Assembly (NCBI GenBank): GCA_002323325.1
Contig: DCQA01000042.1
Location: 1-29,182 of the forward strand
DNA from: Coxiellaceae bacterium UBA1530
GTDB taxonomy: Bacteria > Pseudomonadota > Gammaproteobacteria > Coxiellales > Coxiellaceae
DNA: 29,182 bases
Reading direction: 5' to 3'
The notes under the pieces were generated by a model. That model ran no database searches and was not told where the DNA came from. It saw nothing but the letters and a program-made list of their open reading frames with translations. Every line of letters begins with the position of its first letter. Position 1 is the first letter of the stretch. Positions 15,566-23,245 of the stretch are shown one piece after another. A program made the position numbers and the translations under genes.

Positions 15566-16357
15566 TTAATGCTTTTCGTGCAGGGTTTCCATGACGCATG
15601 CTGAAAGTTGCTTAAAAATCCTAGGGCTGCCAGTAATGATGCAACCAGAGGACAAATAATCTTGTTCACCATTAAAATCACAGAGCATACCCCCAGCCTC
15701 TTGAATCATTAGAACGCCCGCAGCCATGTCCCAGGATTTTAGCGATGGCTCCCAAAACCCGTCCAGTCTGCCCGCAGCAACATAGGCAAGATCCAGTGCT
15801 GCAGAGCCGCTTCTCCTGATATCAGAAGTTTGTGGTAGTAGTGTTGAGAAGGTACTTAGGTAGGGAGCTATGTGTTGCTTATCGCGAAATGGAAAGCCAG
15901 TGCCTATGAGGGCTTGAGCTAAGCGGGTTGTGTTTGAGACTCGGATGCGGCGGTGGTTCAGTTGAGTCCCGCCACCTTTAGTTGCGGTAAATAGTTCGTT
16001 TCGAATGGGGTCGAAGATAAGGCTAACTATCATTTCATCTTGTTTTTTAACCGCAATAGAGATAGCAAAGTGGGGTATTCCGTGAATGAAGTTGGTTGTA
16101 CCGTCCAATGGATCGACAATCCAACAGTATTCATCACCGTCAATTTTTCCGTGTTCTTCCGACAGAATGCTGTGTGAGGGGTAGGCTTTTTGGATGTGTT
16201 CGATGATGATTTGCTCGGCTAAAGTGTCAACGTCTGTGACAAAGTCATTGCTCGTTTTTTCGGTAATGGTGATACGGTCAGGTTGGTCAAAAGCACGCAA
16301 TATCTGTTTGCTCGCTTGGCGAGAGGCTTGTAGTGCGATGGTGAGCATAGGATGCAT
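15566..16357 (-). CDS. suhB: Inositol-1-monophosphatase (SuhB)
   Basis: A magnesium-dependent sugar-phosphate phosphatase; in E. coli SuhB also acts with Nus factors in rRNA transcription. The protein has 263 residues and the N-terminus (MHPMLTIA) is nearly the same as in E. coli. Metal ligands are Glu67/Glu68 in SEEHG, Asp82 and Asp85 in the signature VDPLDGTTNF (81-90), and Asp210 in SWDMAAG. The IPHFAISIAV and NELFTAT segments also match. GAGGAAAA is the ribosome site. It is divergent from trmJ, the same arrangement as in E. coli. Confidence 0.95.
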   Translation of the reverse strand: MHPMLTIALQASRQASKQILRAFDQPDRITITEKTSNDFVTDVDTLAEQIIIEHIQKAYPSHSILSEEHGKIDGDEYCWIVDPLDGTTNFIHGIPHFAISIAVKKQDEMIVSLIFDPIRNELFTATKGGGTQLNHRRIRVSNTTRLAQALIGTGFPFRDKQHIAPYLSTFSTLLPQTSDIRRSGSAALDLAYVAAGRLDGFWEPSLKSWDMAAGVLMIQEAGGMLCDFNGEQDYLSSGCIITGSPRIFKQLSACVMETLHEKH

Positions 16358-16516
16358 GGATTTTCCTCTGAGGATAAAATTGCGCCAAGCATAGCAAATC
16401 GAGAGTAGGATGCAACCTCTGTTTGCCTCTGGTAGGTTTCATCGAATTATTGTAGATTGCATACCAATTTTACAGGTTGGGCGGTATCTGTCTAACCCAT
16501 TTTTGGAGGTCGGAAT

Positions 16517-17251
16517 ATGCTAGAGAACGCTCGAATTGTACTGGTGGAGCCAACTCATCCGGGTAACATTGGTGCTGCTGCTAGGGCCATGAAAACAATG
16601 GGGATATCGCAGTTATACCTCGTTAACCCTCAATGCGAGCTTGACCAAAGGGCGATACAAATGGCAGCTGGGGCCGATGATCTGCTGGAGAACGCCTGCA
16701 CAGTGGAGGTCTTACCAAGGGCACTGAGGGGCGTTGAGTATGCATTTGCAACGAGTGCTCGCCAACGATCGTTGGAGTGGCCGTTGTGTTCTCCACGAGA
16801 GTGTGCTGAGCAAGCGAGCACTTTGATGGGCTCAGCTACTGTAGCTTTTGTGTTTGGTCGAGAGCACGCAGGCTTAACGAATGATGAGTTGGCTGTTTGC
16901 CAGTCCCATGTTTACATCAATTCAAATGCAGCTTTTTCGTCATTAAACCTTGCTGCGGCAGTTCAGGTCATATGTTACGAATTGCGAGCTACAATAATTA
17001 ATGCCAAAGAGCGTGATTTATCATCACCCCTTGCAGAAGGATCAGATCCTGGTGAGGCTTGGGCCAGTGGTGAAGAAGTGGTGAGTTTTATGGAAAGTAT
17101 GGAAGACGCGCTTGTTTATCTGAACGTTCTCGATCCAAAACACCCCAAATTATTGATGCGTCGCTTGTATCGTCTTTTTCACAGGTCTCGGTTAAAGAAG
17201 AATGAAATCAATATTTTAAGAGGGATATTTAAAGCAGTTCTCAATAAGTGA
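16517..17251 (+). CDS. trmJ: tRNA Cm32/Um32 2'-O-methyltransferase TrmJ
   Basis: A SPOUT methyltransferase that modifies position 32 of tRNA anticodon loops. The protein has 244 residues. Motif 1 is HPGNIGAAARAMKTMG (14-29), motif 2 is FGREHAGLTNDE (113-124) and motif 3 is SSLNLAAAVQ (141-150). The C-terminal extension, ending MRRLYRLFHRSRLKKNEINILRG, is typical of TrmJ. GGAGGT lies seven bases before the ATG. In E. coli the isc iron-sulfur operon follows trmJ; here an OPT transporter, a cysteine desulfurase and a degenerate IscU-like gene follow. Confidence 0.94.
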   Translation: MLENARIVLVEPTHPGNIGAAARAMKTMGISQLYLVNPQCELDQRAIQMAAGADDLLENACTVEVLPRALRGVEYAFATSARQRSLEWPLCSPRECAEQASTLMGSATVAFVFGREHAGLTNDELAVCQSHVYINSNAAFSSLNLAAAVQVICYELRATIINAKERDLSSPLAEGSDPGEAWASGEEVVSFMESMEDALVYLNVLDPKHPKLLMRRLYRLFHRSRLKKNEINILRGIFKAVLNK

Positions 17252-17286
17252 TTCGTAGGCTTCTACCTTTACTATTTTTTTGTGTG

Positions 17287-17292
17287 TATAAT
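17287..17292 (+). promoter_or_regulatory. Consensus -10 element upstream of the OPT transporter
   Basis: TATAAT lies between trmJ and the transporter, about 27 bases before the GTG at 17319. I could not find a good -35 at 16-18 bases, so the promoter is weak or activator-dependent if real. Confidence 0.35.
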
Positions 17293-17318
17293 CGGGTCTG
17301 CTTTTTAATTAGAACTAA

Positions 17319-19322
17319 GTGGGTATTCGTGTGAGCGACTTAAATCAGGATGTCAAACCCTATGTGCCTGCTAGTGAATCTCTACCAGAATTGACTATCA
17401 AGGTTATCTTCCTCTCAATCGTATTAGCCTGTGTATTAGCAGGAGCCAACTGTTACTTGGCTTTAAAGGTTGGGACAACGATATCAGCATCCATTCCTGC
17501 GTCGGTCATCTCGATCGGTATTCTGCGATTTTTTAAGCGGTCAAACATACTAGAGAGCACCATGGTGCAAACGGCAGCTTCTGCTGGCGAGGGAGTGGCT
17601 GCTGCGGTTTCTTTCGTACTGCCGGCAATGATTTTACTTCATTATTGGCAGCATTTCCCATATTGGGAAACACTCATGATAACGATGTTAGGCGGTATTT
17701 TGGGTGTGCTATTCTCAGTCCCGCTGCGTCGTGTTCTTTTGAATATACCAACCTTAAAATTTCCTGAGGGAACCGCCATCGGTAAAGTGCTGACAGCCTG
17801 TGCCGAGGGTGGTGGTGATTTAGGAGCACTCTGTTGGGGGGCGTTAGTAGGAGGATTGGTCAGTTTTTGTCAGGCTGGATTGCAGATCTTTACAGACTCG
17901 CTTCAGCTCTGGTTTCGCATAGGTCAAGTTTTCACGGGTATTGGGATTGGCTACAACCCAGCGCTCGTTGCAGCGGGCTATATTATCGGTATAGAAGTCG
18001 GTTTGAGTTTACTGGCTGGTGTGGTTATTGGATGGATGGTTGTATTACCTGTGCTATTTTTGCATTTCGGGCTGGCTTCCGTGGATACCAGTCGTGATGC
18101 CTATTCGCTGGTGATGGATATGTGGTCCTCGCACTTGCGCTTTGTGGGGGTTGGTGTGATGTTCGTTGGAGGTATCTGGACGCTTCTTCGAATGATTAAA
18201 CCTTTGCTGGATGGATGGCAGTCGCCTATTAAAAGCAAGTCTTTATCCTCAAGTAATGCTCGACCACGAACAGATAGGGACATTCCAGGAGTTTGGATTG
18301 TGATGGGCATACTGCTTGTTGCTGTCGCTATTTACTACTTCATGTGGACTCAAATAAAGAGTCTTGATTTAGGTATTTCTGTATTAGGCACTCATGGATT
18401 TATTCTTTTAGTGATCGGGTTAATTTTAGCGATTGGTTTTGCTCTATCTACAGTCTGTGGTTATTTTACCGGTATGGTTGGATCAACTAACAACCCACTG
18501 TCTGGGGTCTTGATTATTGCAGTAGCATTGATCGGCGCGATATTTTTGTTATTTAAACTACTACCACCACATCTGCATCATATTTTGCATCTTTTAGGTG
18601 TATTGATTGTGATTACGGCCATGATCGCAACTGCAGCTTCAATTTCAAATGAAAATATTCAAGATCTCAAAGCTGGTCAGATTATGGGGGCAACCCCCTG
18701 GAAACAGCAACTTGTGCTTATCTTAGGCGTTGTTTGTTCATCATTCACTATCGCTCCGGTTTTAGATCTATTATTTCAAGCATACGGCATGGCAGGTATT
18801 TACCCGCGTTCAGGTATGGACCCTTCCCAGATGTTACCCGCACCTCAGGCAAGCCTTCTTGCATCTGTCGCTCAAGGGATCCTGACTGGAAATTTGGAGT
18901 GGGCCATGGTCATACTGGGTGTATCAATCGCCGTTATTTTGATTGGGGTAGATGAATGGTTAAAACCTAAGGGGTATCGTTTACCCGTATTAGCGGTGGG
19001 ATTAGGTATTTACTTGCCAACAGATGTAATGACACCGGTTATTATAGGAACTTTTGTCAGCTATCTCGTGAATCGATCAATGCGAAAGCGTCATGATGTC
19101 GTTTCCCTGCACGAATATCAGCATCAAAATGGATTACTATTAGCATGTGGCCTAGTCGCTGGTGCGGCCCTCATGGGTGTGATTCTTGCTATTCCATTTG
19201 TGTTGATGGGGAGCTCTAATGCTCTAGCGGTCATGCCTCACTCTCTTCATCAGGTCGCTACAATATTAGGCTTTTTATCTCTCTTGGCTATTTGTCGATG
19301 GCTTTATCGCACATCCTTTTAG
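17319..19322 (+). CDS. OPT-family oligopeptide / metal-chelate transporter
   Basis: A 667-residue integral membrane protein of about 15-16 hydrophobic helices, belonging to the OPT (oligopeptide transporter) family, which moves peptides, glutathione or metal chelates with protons. Family-like segments are ANCYLALKVGTTISASIPASV near residues 43-63, ESTMVQTAASAGEGVAAAV near 78-96, FPEGTAIGKVL near 146-156 and the later NENIQDLKAGQIMGATPWKQQ. Start codons are unclear: GTG at 17319 and GTG at 17331 are both in frame and neither has a good ribosome site. The substrate cannot be read from sequence. It is followed nine bases later by a cysteine desulfurase, which hints at cysteine- or iron-related use. 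Confidence 0.9.
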   Translation: MGIRVSDLNQDVKPYVPASESLPELTIKVIFLSIVLACVLAGANCYLALKVGTTISASIPASVISIGILRFFKRSNILESTMVQTAASAGEGVAAAVSFVLPAMILLHYWQHFPYWETLMITMLGGILGVLFSVPLRRVLLNIPTLKFPEGTAIGKVLTACAEGGGDLGALCWGALVGGLVSFCQAGLQIFTDSLQLWFRIGQVFTGIGIGYNPALVAAGYIIGIEVGLSLLAGVVIGWMVVLPVLFLHFGLASVDTSRDAYSLVMDMWSSHLRFVGVGVMFVGGIWTLLRMIKPLLDGWQSPIKSKSLSSSNARPRTDRDIPGVWIVMGILLVAVAIYYFMWTQIKSLDLGISVLGTHGFILLVIGLILAIGFALSTVCGYFTGMVGSTNNPLSGVLIIAVALIGAIFLLFKLLPPHLHHILHLLGVLIVITAMIATAASISNENIQDLKAGQIMGATPWKQQLVLILGVVCSSFTIAPVLDLLFQAYGMAGIYPRSGMDPSQMLPAPQASLLASVAQGILTGNLEWAMVILGVSIAVILIGVDEWLKPKGYRLPVLAVGLGIYLPTDVMTPVIIGTFVSYLVNRSMRKRHDVVSLHEYQHQNGLLLACGLVAGAALMGVILAIPFVLMGSSNALAVMPHSLHQVATILGFLSLLAICRWLYRTSF

Positions 19323-19331
19323 GGGGGCATT

Positions 19332-20489
19332 ATGGCTTGTGTGTATTTAGATTATATGGCTTCAACGCCATTAGCAGAAGCTGCGTTTCAAGCGATGCTA
19401 CCTTGTCTGCAGCCAGATACGCCATTGGGTAATCCTTCATCAAAATCTTTTGGTATAAAGACGCAGTTACTCATTGATCAGGCAGCACAGCAAGTTGCCT
19501 CGTCCATTGGCGCAACTGCTGATAGTATCATTTGGACCTCAGGTGCGACCGAAGCCAATAATTTAGCCATCAAAGGCGCTACACAGTTTTATCGCCGTAA
19601 GGGTAAGCATATTGTGACCATGGCGTGTGAACACAAAGCGGTGCTAGGTCCTTGCAAGGTGCTCGAGGGTTTGGGGTATGACGTATGTTATTTGATGCCT
19701 GATGCAGATGGCTTACTCGACATAGACTTATTGAAAAGTGTATTGCGTAAAGATACTGTTTTGGTCAGTGTAATGCACGTGAATAATGAGACGGGTATTG
19801 TTCAGGATATCGCAGCAATTTCAAAATGCATAAAGGCAGTGGGTGCCTTATTTCACGTGGATGCTTCCCAGTCCATTGGCAAGTCCCCCGTTGATGTAGC
19901 CACTATGGGCGTCGATTTGATGACATTATCGGCACACAAATCCTATGGACCCATCGGAGTAGGCGCACTGTATGTCCGACAAAAACCACGAATTCACTTG
20001 GAGTCCCAGATACATGGTGGTCAGCATCAATCCGGTCTTCGTTCTGGTACTTTGCCTATACATCAAATTGTGGGTATGGGGGCGGCATTTAAAAATACAC
20101 TCGAGGATTATGTAAACGAGTCTCATCGCGTTGAGTCATTAAGAGATCTAGTTTGGTCTGGGCTTAAGGCTATTGGTGGCGTAACTTTGAATGGTAACTT
20201 TGATTATCAGGTTCCTCATTGCCTCAACGTTTCATTTGACGGTGTTTATATTGACTCGTTATTACTGGCTTTACGGAGGTTTATTATATCAACTGGTTCA
20301 TCTTGTAACGCTGCATTAAATGAGCCATCACATGTTCTCCTGAGTATGGGTGTCGATGAGATATCTGCGCGCCATTCAATGCGGATCAGTTTTGGTAGAT
20401 ATACGCGAGTCGATGAGTGTCAGTTGTTCATTGAGCAATGCACGACTGCCATTCAACGACTACGACAACTCTCGCCGAGGACGCCATGA
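19332..20489 (+). CDS. Cysteine desulfurase (IscS/NifS type)
   Basis: A pyridoxal-phosphate enzyme that takes sulfur from cysteine to give alanine and an enzyme persulfide. The protein has 385 residues. Landmarks are YLDYMASTPL (5-14), TSGATEANNLAIKG (69-82), His101, HVDASQSIGK (175-184), the PLP lysine K203 in SAHKSYGP, RSGT (237-240) and the catalytic C325 in STGSSCNAALNEPSHVL, which matches the flexible-loop IscS group. A strong G-rich ribosome site (AGGGGGG) precedes the ATG. Its stop overlaps the start of the IscU-like gene as ATGA. It is shorter than E. coli IscS (about 404 residues), lacking part of the C-terminus. It may be the only desulfurase or a second specialised one; the window cannot tell. 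I leave the symbol blank for that reason. Confidence 0.9.
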   Translation: MACVYLDYMASTPLAEAAFQAMLPCLQPDTPLGNPSSKSFGIKTQLLIDQAAQQVASSIGATADSIIWTSGATEANNLAIKGATQFYRRKGKHIVTMACEHKAVLGPCKVLEGLGYDVCYLMPDADGLLDIDLLKSVLRKDTVLVSVMHVNNETGIVQDIAAISKCIKAVGALFHVDASQSIGKSPVDVATMGVDLMTLSAHKSYGPIGVGALYVRQKPRIHLESQIHGGQHQSGLRSGTLPIHQIVGMGAAFKNTLEDYVNESHRVESLRDLVWSGLKAIGGVTLNGNFDYQVPHCLNVSFDGVYIDSLLLALRRFIISTGSSCNAALNEPSHVLLSMGVDEISARHSMRISFGRYTRVDECQLFIEQCTTAIQRLRQLSPRTP

Positions 20490-20848
20490 ATTATTCTTCT
20501 CAGATCATCGATCTTTTTGACAATACCGATCACGCAGGCGTTTTACAGTGTCATGGTGATGACGTGTATGTTGAACAAACAGGAGTAGCGGGTAGAGAGC
20601 TATTTGAGATTTCAGCTCAGATCAAAAGTGACAAGATTATGGCAGCAAGATTTCGTACCTATGGTCCACCTGTATTAATTGCAGCGGGCGAGTGGACGTG
20701 TCGTCAATTAGAGTATCAGCATGTGCAAGCTCTATCTTCGATAACAGAACACACTTTGATTGAAGCATTAAGGTTATCAGATTTGGCGGTACACATTGTC
20801 GCATTAGTATGTTCCGCGGTTAAAAAAATTGAGCAACGAGTGAATTAA
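20486..20848 (+). CDS. IscU/NifU-N-like protein lacking the cluster-binding cysteines
   Basis: A 120-residue protein. The ATG at 20486 overlaps the desulfurase stop (ATGA), indicating coupled translation. It follows the IscU fold pattern: MNYSSQIIDLFDN parallels the IscU start MAYSEKVIDHYEN, and IMAARFRTYGPPVLIAA parallels IEDARFKTYGCGSAIAS. IscU holds its cluster with three Cys and an Asp. By hand alignment these positions become Ala35 (in GVAGRE, for ACGD), Arg in place of the Asp, Pro61 or Pro62 (for FGCG), and Ala106 near the C-terminus (for IHCS). Its own cysteines (22, 72, 109) fall elsewhere. It therefore probably cannot assemble a cluster in the usual way. It may regulate or chaperone the desulfurase, or be an adaptor. 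The assignment to the fold is fairly good; the function is unknown. Confidence 0.7.
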   Translation: MNYSSQIIDLFDNTDHAGVLQCHGDDVYVEQTGVAGRELFEISAQIKSDKIMAARFRTYGPPVLIAAGEWTCRQLEYQHVQALSSITEHTLIEALRLSDLAVHIVALVCSAVKKIEQRVN

Positions 20849-20857
20849 GGAGTCTAT

Positions 20858-21814
20858 ATGCGTCGATTATATCCTGCTATTGAGCCTTATGATTTTGGTC
20901 ACCTAGCCGTGTCAAAACAACATCGAGTTTACTACGAGCAATGTGGCAATCCACAAGGTGTACCGGTGCTTGTTGTTCACGGCGGGCCTGGCGGTGGCTG
21001 CCAGGATAAGATGCGTAGTTTCTTTGATCCCGCCTATTATCGTATCATTTTAGTGGATCAGCGTGGCTGTGGTCGTAGTCTTCCTTTTTGCTGTTTAGAG
21101 GAAAATAATACACGCTCACTGATTAATGATTTTGAGCAAATTCGTCAACATTGTTCGATTGATCGCTGGATGTTATTTGGTGGTTCTTGGGGGACGACCT
21201 TGAGTATTGCCTATGCTCAAACACACCCCGAGCGTATCAGTCAAATAATTTTACGAGGTGTGTTTCTTGCAACACCAGATGAGGTCAGCTGGTTATTTCA
21301 TGAAGGGGGCGCGAGTCGTATCTATCCTGAAGCTTGGCAGCAATTTATAGAAGGTTTTACTCAGATCGAACAGCAAGATATTATGGCCGCATACCATGCT
21401 CGCTTTCAAGCATTGGATCATAATAGCAAAGAGGCTGATGTTTTAGCGCGACAATGTCTTCGCTGGGAGAGTACCATGGCCCATTTGGTGAGTGATCCAC
21501 AGCAAGTCGAACGTGAGCTTTGTGACGATATAACCCAAACATACTCACGTATCATTTGTCACTATGCCGCTCACGATTTCTTCCTGGATCAGGCGTTACT
21601 CGATGGTATGAAGCGGTGTCAACATATTCCGTGTCATATTGTGCATGGTCGCCATGATGTGATCTGTTTGCCAAACACAGCGTGGGACTTGCATCAAGTA
21701 TGGCCTGGGTCAACACTGCAGATTGTTCCAGGTGGAGCACACTCTGCGATGGATCCTGCTATGATCAATGCATTAGTGACAGCCTGTGATAATTGGAAAG
21801 TCATGAACTCTTAA
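20858..21814 (+). CDS. pip: Proline iminopeptidase
   Basis: A cytoplasmic alpha/beta-hydrolase that removes N-terminal proline from peptides, 318 residues. The oxyanion motif is HGGPGGG (41-47). The nucleophile is Ser110 in GGSWGTTLSIAY, the acid is Asp267 in HGRHDVIC, and the base is His295 in GGAHSAMD. VDQRGCGRS (66-74) is typical of the prolyl iminopeptidase family. TAAGGAG provides a good ribosome site, ten bases after the IscU-like gene, so it is likely on the same transcript. With the OPT transporter three genes upstream, a peptide-use role is plausible. Confidence 0.93.
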   Translation: MRRLYPAIEPYDFGHLAVSKQHRVYYEQCGNPQGVPVLVVHGGPGGGCQDKMRSFFDPAYYRIILVDQRGCGRSLPFCCLEENNTRSLINDFEQIRQHCSIDRWMLFGGSWGTTLSIAYAQTHPERISQIILRGVFLATPDEVSWLFHEGGASRIYPEAWQQFIEGFTQIEQQDIMAAYHARFQALDHNSKEADVLARQCLRWESTMAHLVSDPQQVERELCDDITQTYSRIICHYAAHDFFLDQALLDGMKRCQHIPCHIVHGRHDVICLPNTAWDLHQVWPGSTLQIVPGGAHSAMDPAMINALVTACDNWKVMNS

Positions 21815-21854
21815 GTGATTCAATCAGTCTGGGATAAATCGTTTGGATAATCAC

Positions 21855-22319
21855 ATGGTCAATATGCCCATCTGTTTAGCATCTTTGTCTCGATTGAAAG
21901 ATTCTCTAGTGGGCGTTGGTGGAACTTGTGACAGTCCAAAAAAGGGCAGTTATTTATCAGAGATGCGTGCAAGAAGTTGGTGGGGGATCTTCGGTAAAAA
22001 TTGTAGAAACCATAATATGCGCACTCAGCAGGTATTTGCCATTGTGCAGTCTATTGAATCTGTTTTACAGGCAGAAGCTTGTCGAAGAATTGAAGAGCAA
22101 TTCAAGGCATATGGAGAGGGTATAAAGTGTTTTTCCATCATTGATGATCAGGCATTACAAAATTTAACCAAATCTTCTTACAATTTGATTAGAAAGACGA
22201 TGAATCAAATACAGCAATCTTACTCGAGTGTGCAGATGAATCGTAGTGAGTTGTACGTGTTATTAAAAGTAGTTTATGATCATAGTGCTGGTGCTAAAGC
22301 CGTTCGTCTTGATCACTAG
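21855..22319 (+). CDS. Unrecognised 154-residue protein
   Basis: The frame opens at a TTG at 21843, but the ATG at 21855, eight bases after TTGGAT, is a better start. The first 50 residues are Gly/Ser/Lys-rich with WW (CDSPKKGSYLSEMRARSWWG) and no signal peptide. Residues about 60-140 are predicted helical with regularly placed hydrophobics (QQVFAIVQSIESVLQ, ELYVLLKVVYD). It lies 40 bases after pip and may be read through from it. I recognise no family. Base composition is more AT-rich by eye than pip, in keeping with an accessory gene. Confidence 0.6.
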   Translation: MVNMPICLASLSRLKDSLVGVGGTCDSPKKGSYLSEMRARSWWGIFGKNCRNHNMRTQQVFAIVQSIESVLQAEACRRIEEQFKAYGEGIKCFSIIDDQALQNLTKSSYNLIRKTMNQIQQSYSSVQMNRSELYVLLKVVYDHSAGAKAVRLDH

Positions 22320-22324
22320 TGTGA

Positions 22325-22377
22325 GTTACTAAAAGTAACCTAGGTCGTTTTTAAAATGATTAAAACGGTTTTTAAAA
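22325..22377. repeat. Small hairpin followed by two direct repeats 21 bases apart
   Basis: GTTACT, loop AAA, AGTAAC (22325-22339) forms a perfect 6-bp hairpin five bases after a stop codon. It is followed by two copies of GTTTTTAAAA at 22347-22356 and 22368-22377. The repeats are spaced by two helical turns upstream of the membrane-protein gene, so they could bind a regulator on one DNA face. The hairpin plus nearby T-run may also be a weak terminator. Confidence 0.35.
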
Positions 22378-22411
22378 CAAATAGGATAGTGTTCAATACA
22401 TGGAGGTTGTG

Positions 22412-22912
22412 ATGAAGAAAGTGATTCTTTTGAGATTGATGCAGGTAGTGTTATTGGTCCCTCCCGCTTTGCGTGAGTGGATGAACACGCTGACTGATTC
22501 TGTTCAAATTAAAAGTGAAACGAGTTTTCTTGCTAAGGTTATGCAGTTTCCTACTGCGGCAAACACCGGTACCGTAGTCGACCGATCCATTGATGCCTCT
22601 TGGGTCGTGCATCTTGGCGTATGGTCCTTGGTATTTATGCACTTTGCGACTGCCTTGCTCATCACCTGGGGGATTATTGAATTATTATGTCATCTGCGTG
22701 TTTCTGATCAGCGATATCAGGTCTATAAAACTTATGCTCAGATCGGGTTATGTTTTGGTATTTTCTTTTATACTTTTTTCTTTGGGTTTATGGCTAGTGA
22801 TGTTTTTCTTAGTTTTATGCAAGGAGACTCCTTTGATACCAGTATTCTAGTGATGATTGTACCTATGGGATTTGCGTTATTATTTTTAAATACACGATTT
22901 CATTCGAACTAG
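22412..22912 (+). CDS. Small integral membrane protein, possibly DUF2165
   Basis: A 166-residue protein. The ATG at 22412 is chosen because GGAGGT lies four bases upstream; an ATG at 22400 sits before that site. There is a hydrophobic N-terminal segment (residues 3-17), then three clear membrane helices at about 65-88, 101-124 and 140-160 by eye. The segment FLAKVMQFPTAANTGTVVDR followed by a membrane helix resembles the uncharacterised DUF2165 family, in which a similar FV-x-HV-x-S-M-D stretch occurs. This match is from memory and is tentative. No function is known for that family. Confidence 0.6.
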   Translation: MKKVILLRLMQVVLLVPPALREWMNTLTDSVQIKSETSFLAKVMQFPTAANTGTVVDRSIDASWVVHLGVWSLVFMHFATALLITWGIIELLCHLRVSDQRYQVYKTYAQIGLCFGIFFYTFFFGFMASDVFLSFMQGDSFDTSILVMIVPMGFALLFLNTRFHSN

Positions 22913-23245
22913 TATCAGCGACCTAACAAGTGGTGCTATAGCTTATGGTGGTATGCTTGTTGGGTCTTACTTCGGTGATTAGCCTTCTGCTTGTAGCCAT
23001 GCCAGATCTTGAGATATGTTTTCCGTGTCAATGTGGATCGTTAGACGTGAAGGCTGTGCAGCAGCTTTGCATTATGTAGATTCAATTACCACTGAAAATT
23101 TTCAATATCTCCTTAATATATTAGTGTATATAAATTGCCCTCCATTAAAATTCTGTGAGAGTGGTCCACATGCCAGCAATTGAAAACAATGATCTAACTT
23201 GCCCGTATATACCTGCAATTAGTTCTACAGTCCTTTTGCCTGGAG
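22913..23245. other. Intergenic stretch with a long hairpin and short frame fragments
   Basis: These 333 bases hold no gene I can support. The first 54 bases contain the hairpin at 22920-22966. From 22999 there are short open stretches in different frames: 26 codons from an ATG at 22999, and 57 codons from an ATG at 23016. A third frame opens with an ATG at 23170 after GAGAGTGG and runs to 23415. An AT-rich TATATAAA at about 23127-23134 could be a promoter -10. The pattern could be a decayed 5' part of the following gene. Confidence 0.4.
22920..22966. terminator. 11-bp hairpin after the membrane-protein gene
   Basis: GACCTAACAAG (22920-22930) pairs with CTTGTTGGGTC (22956-22966), with one position that would be a U-G pair in RNA. 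The loop is 25 bases and itself contains the palindrome GCTATAGC. It begins 7 bases after the stop of the gene ending at 22912. Only a weak T-rich stretch (TTACTT) follows, so it is a possible but imperfect terminator. Confidence 0.4.
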
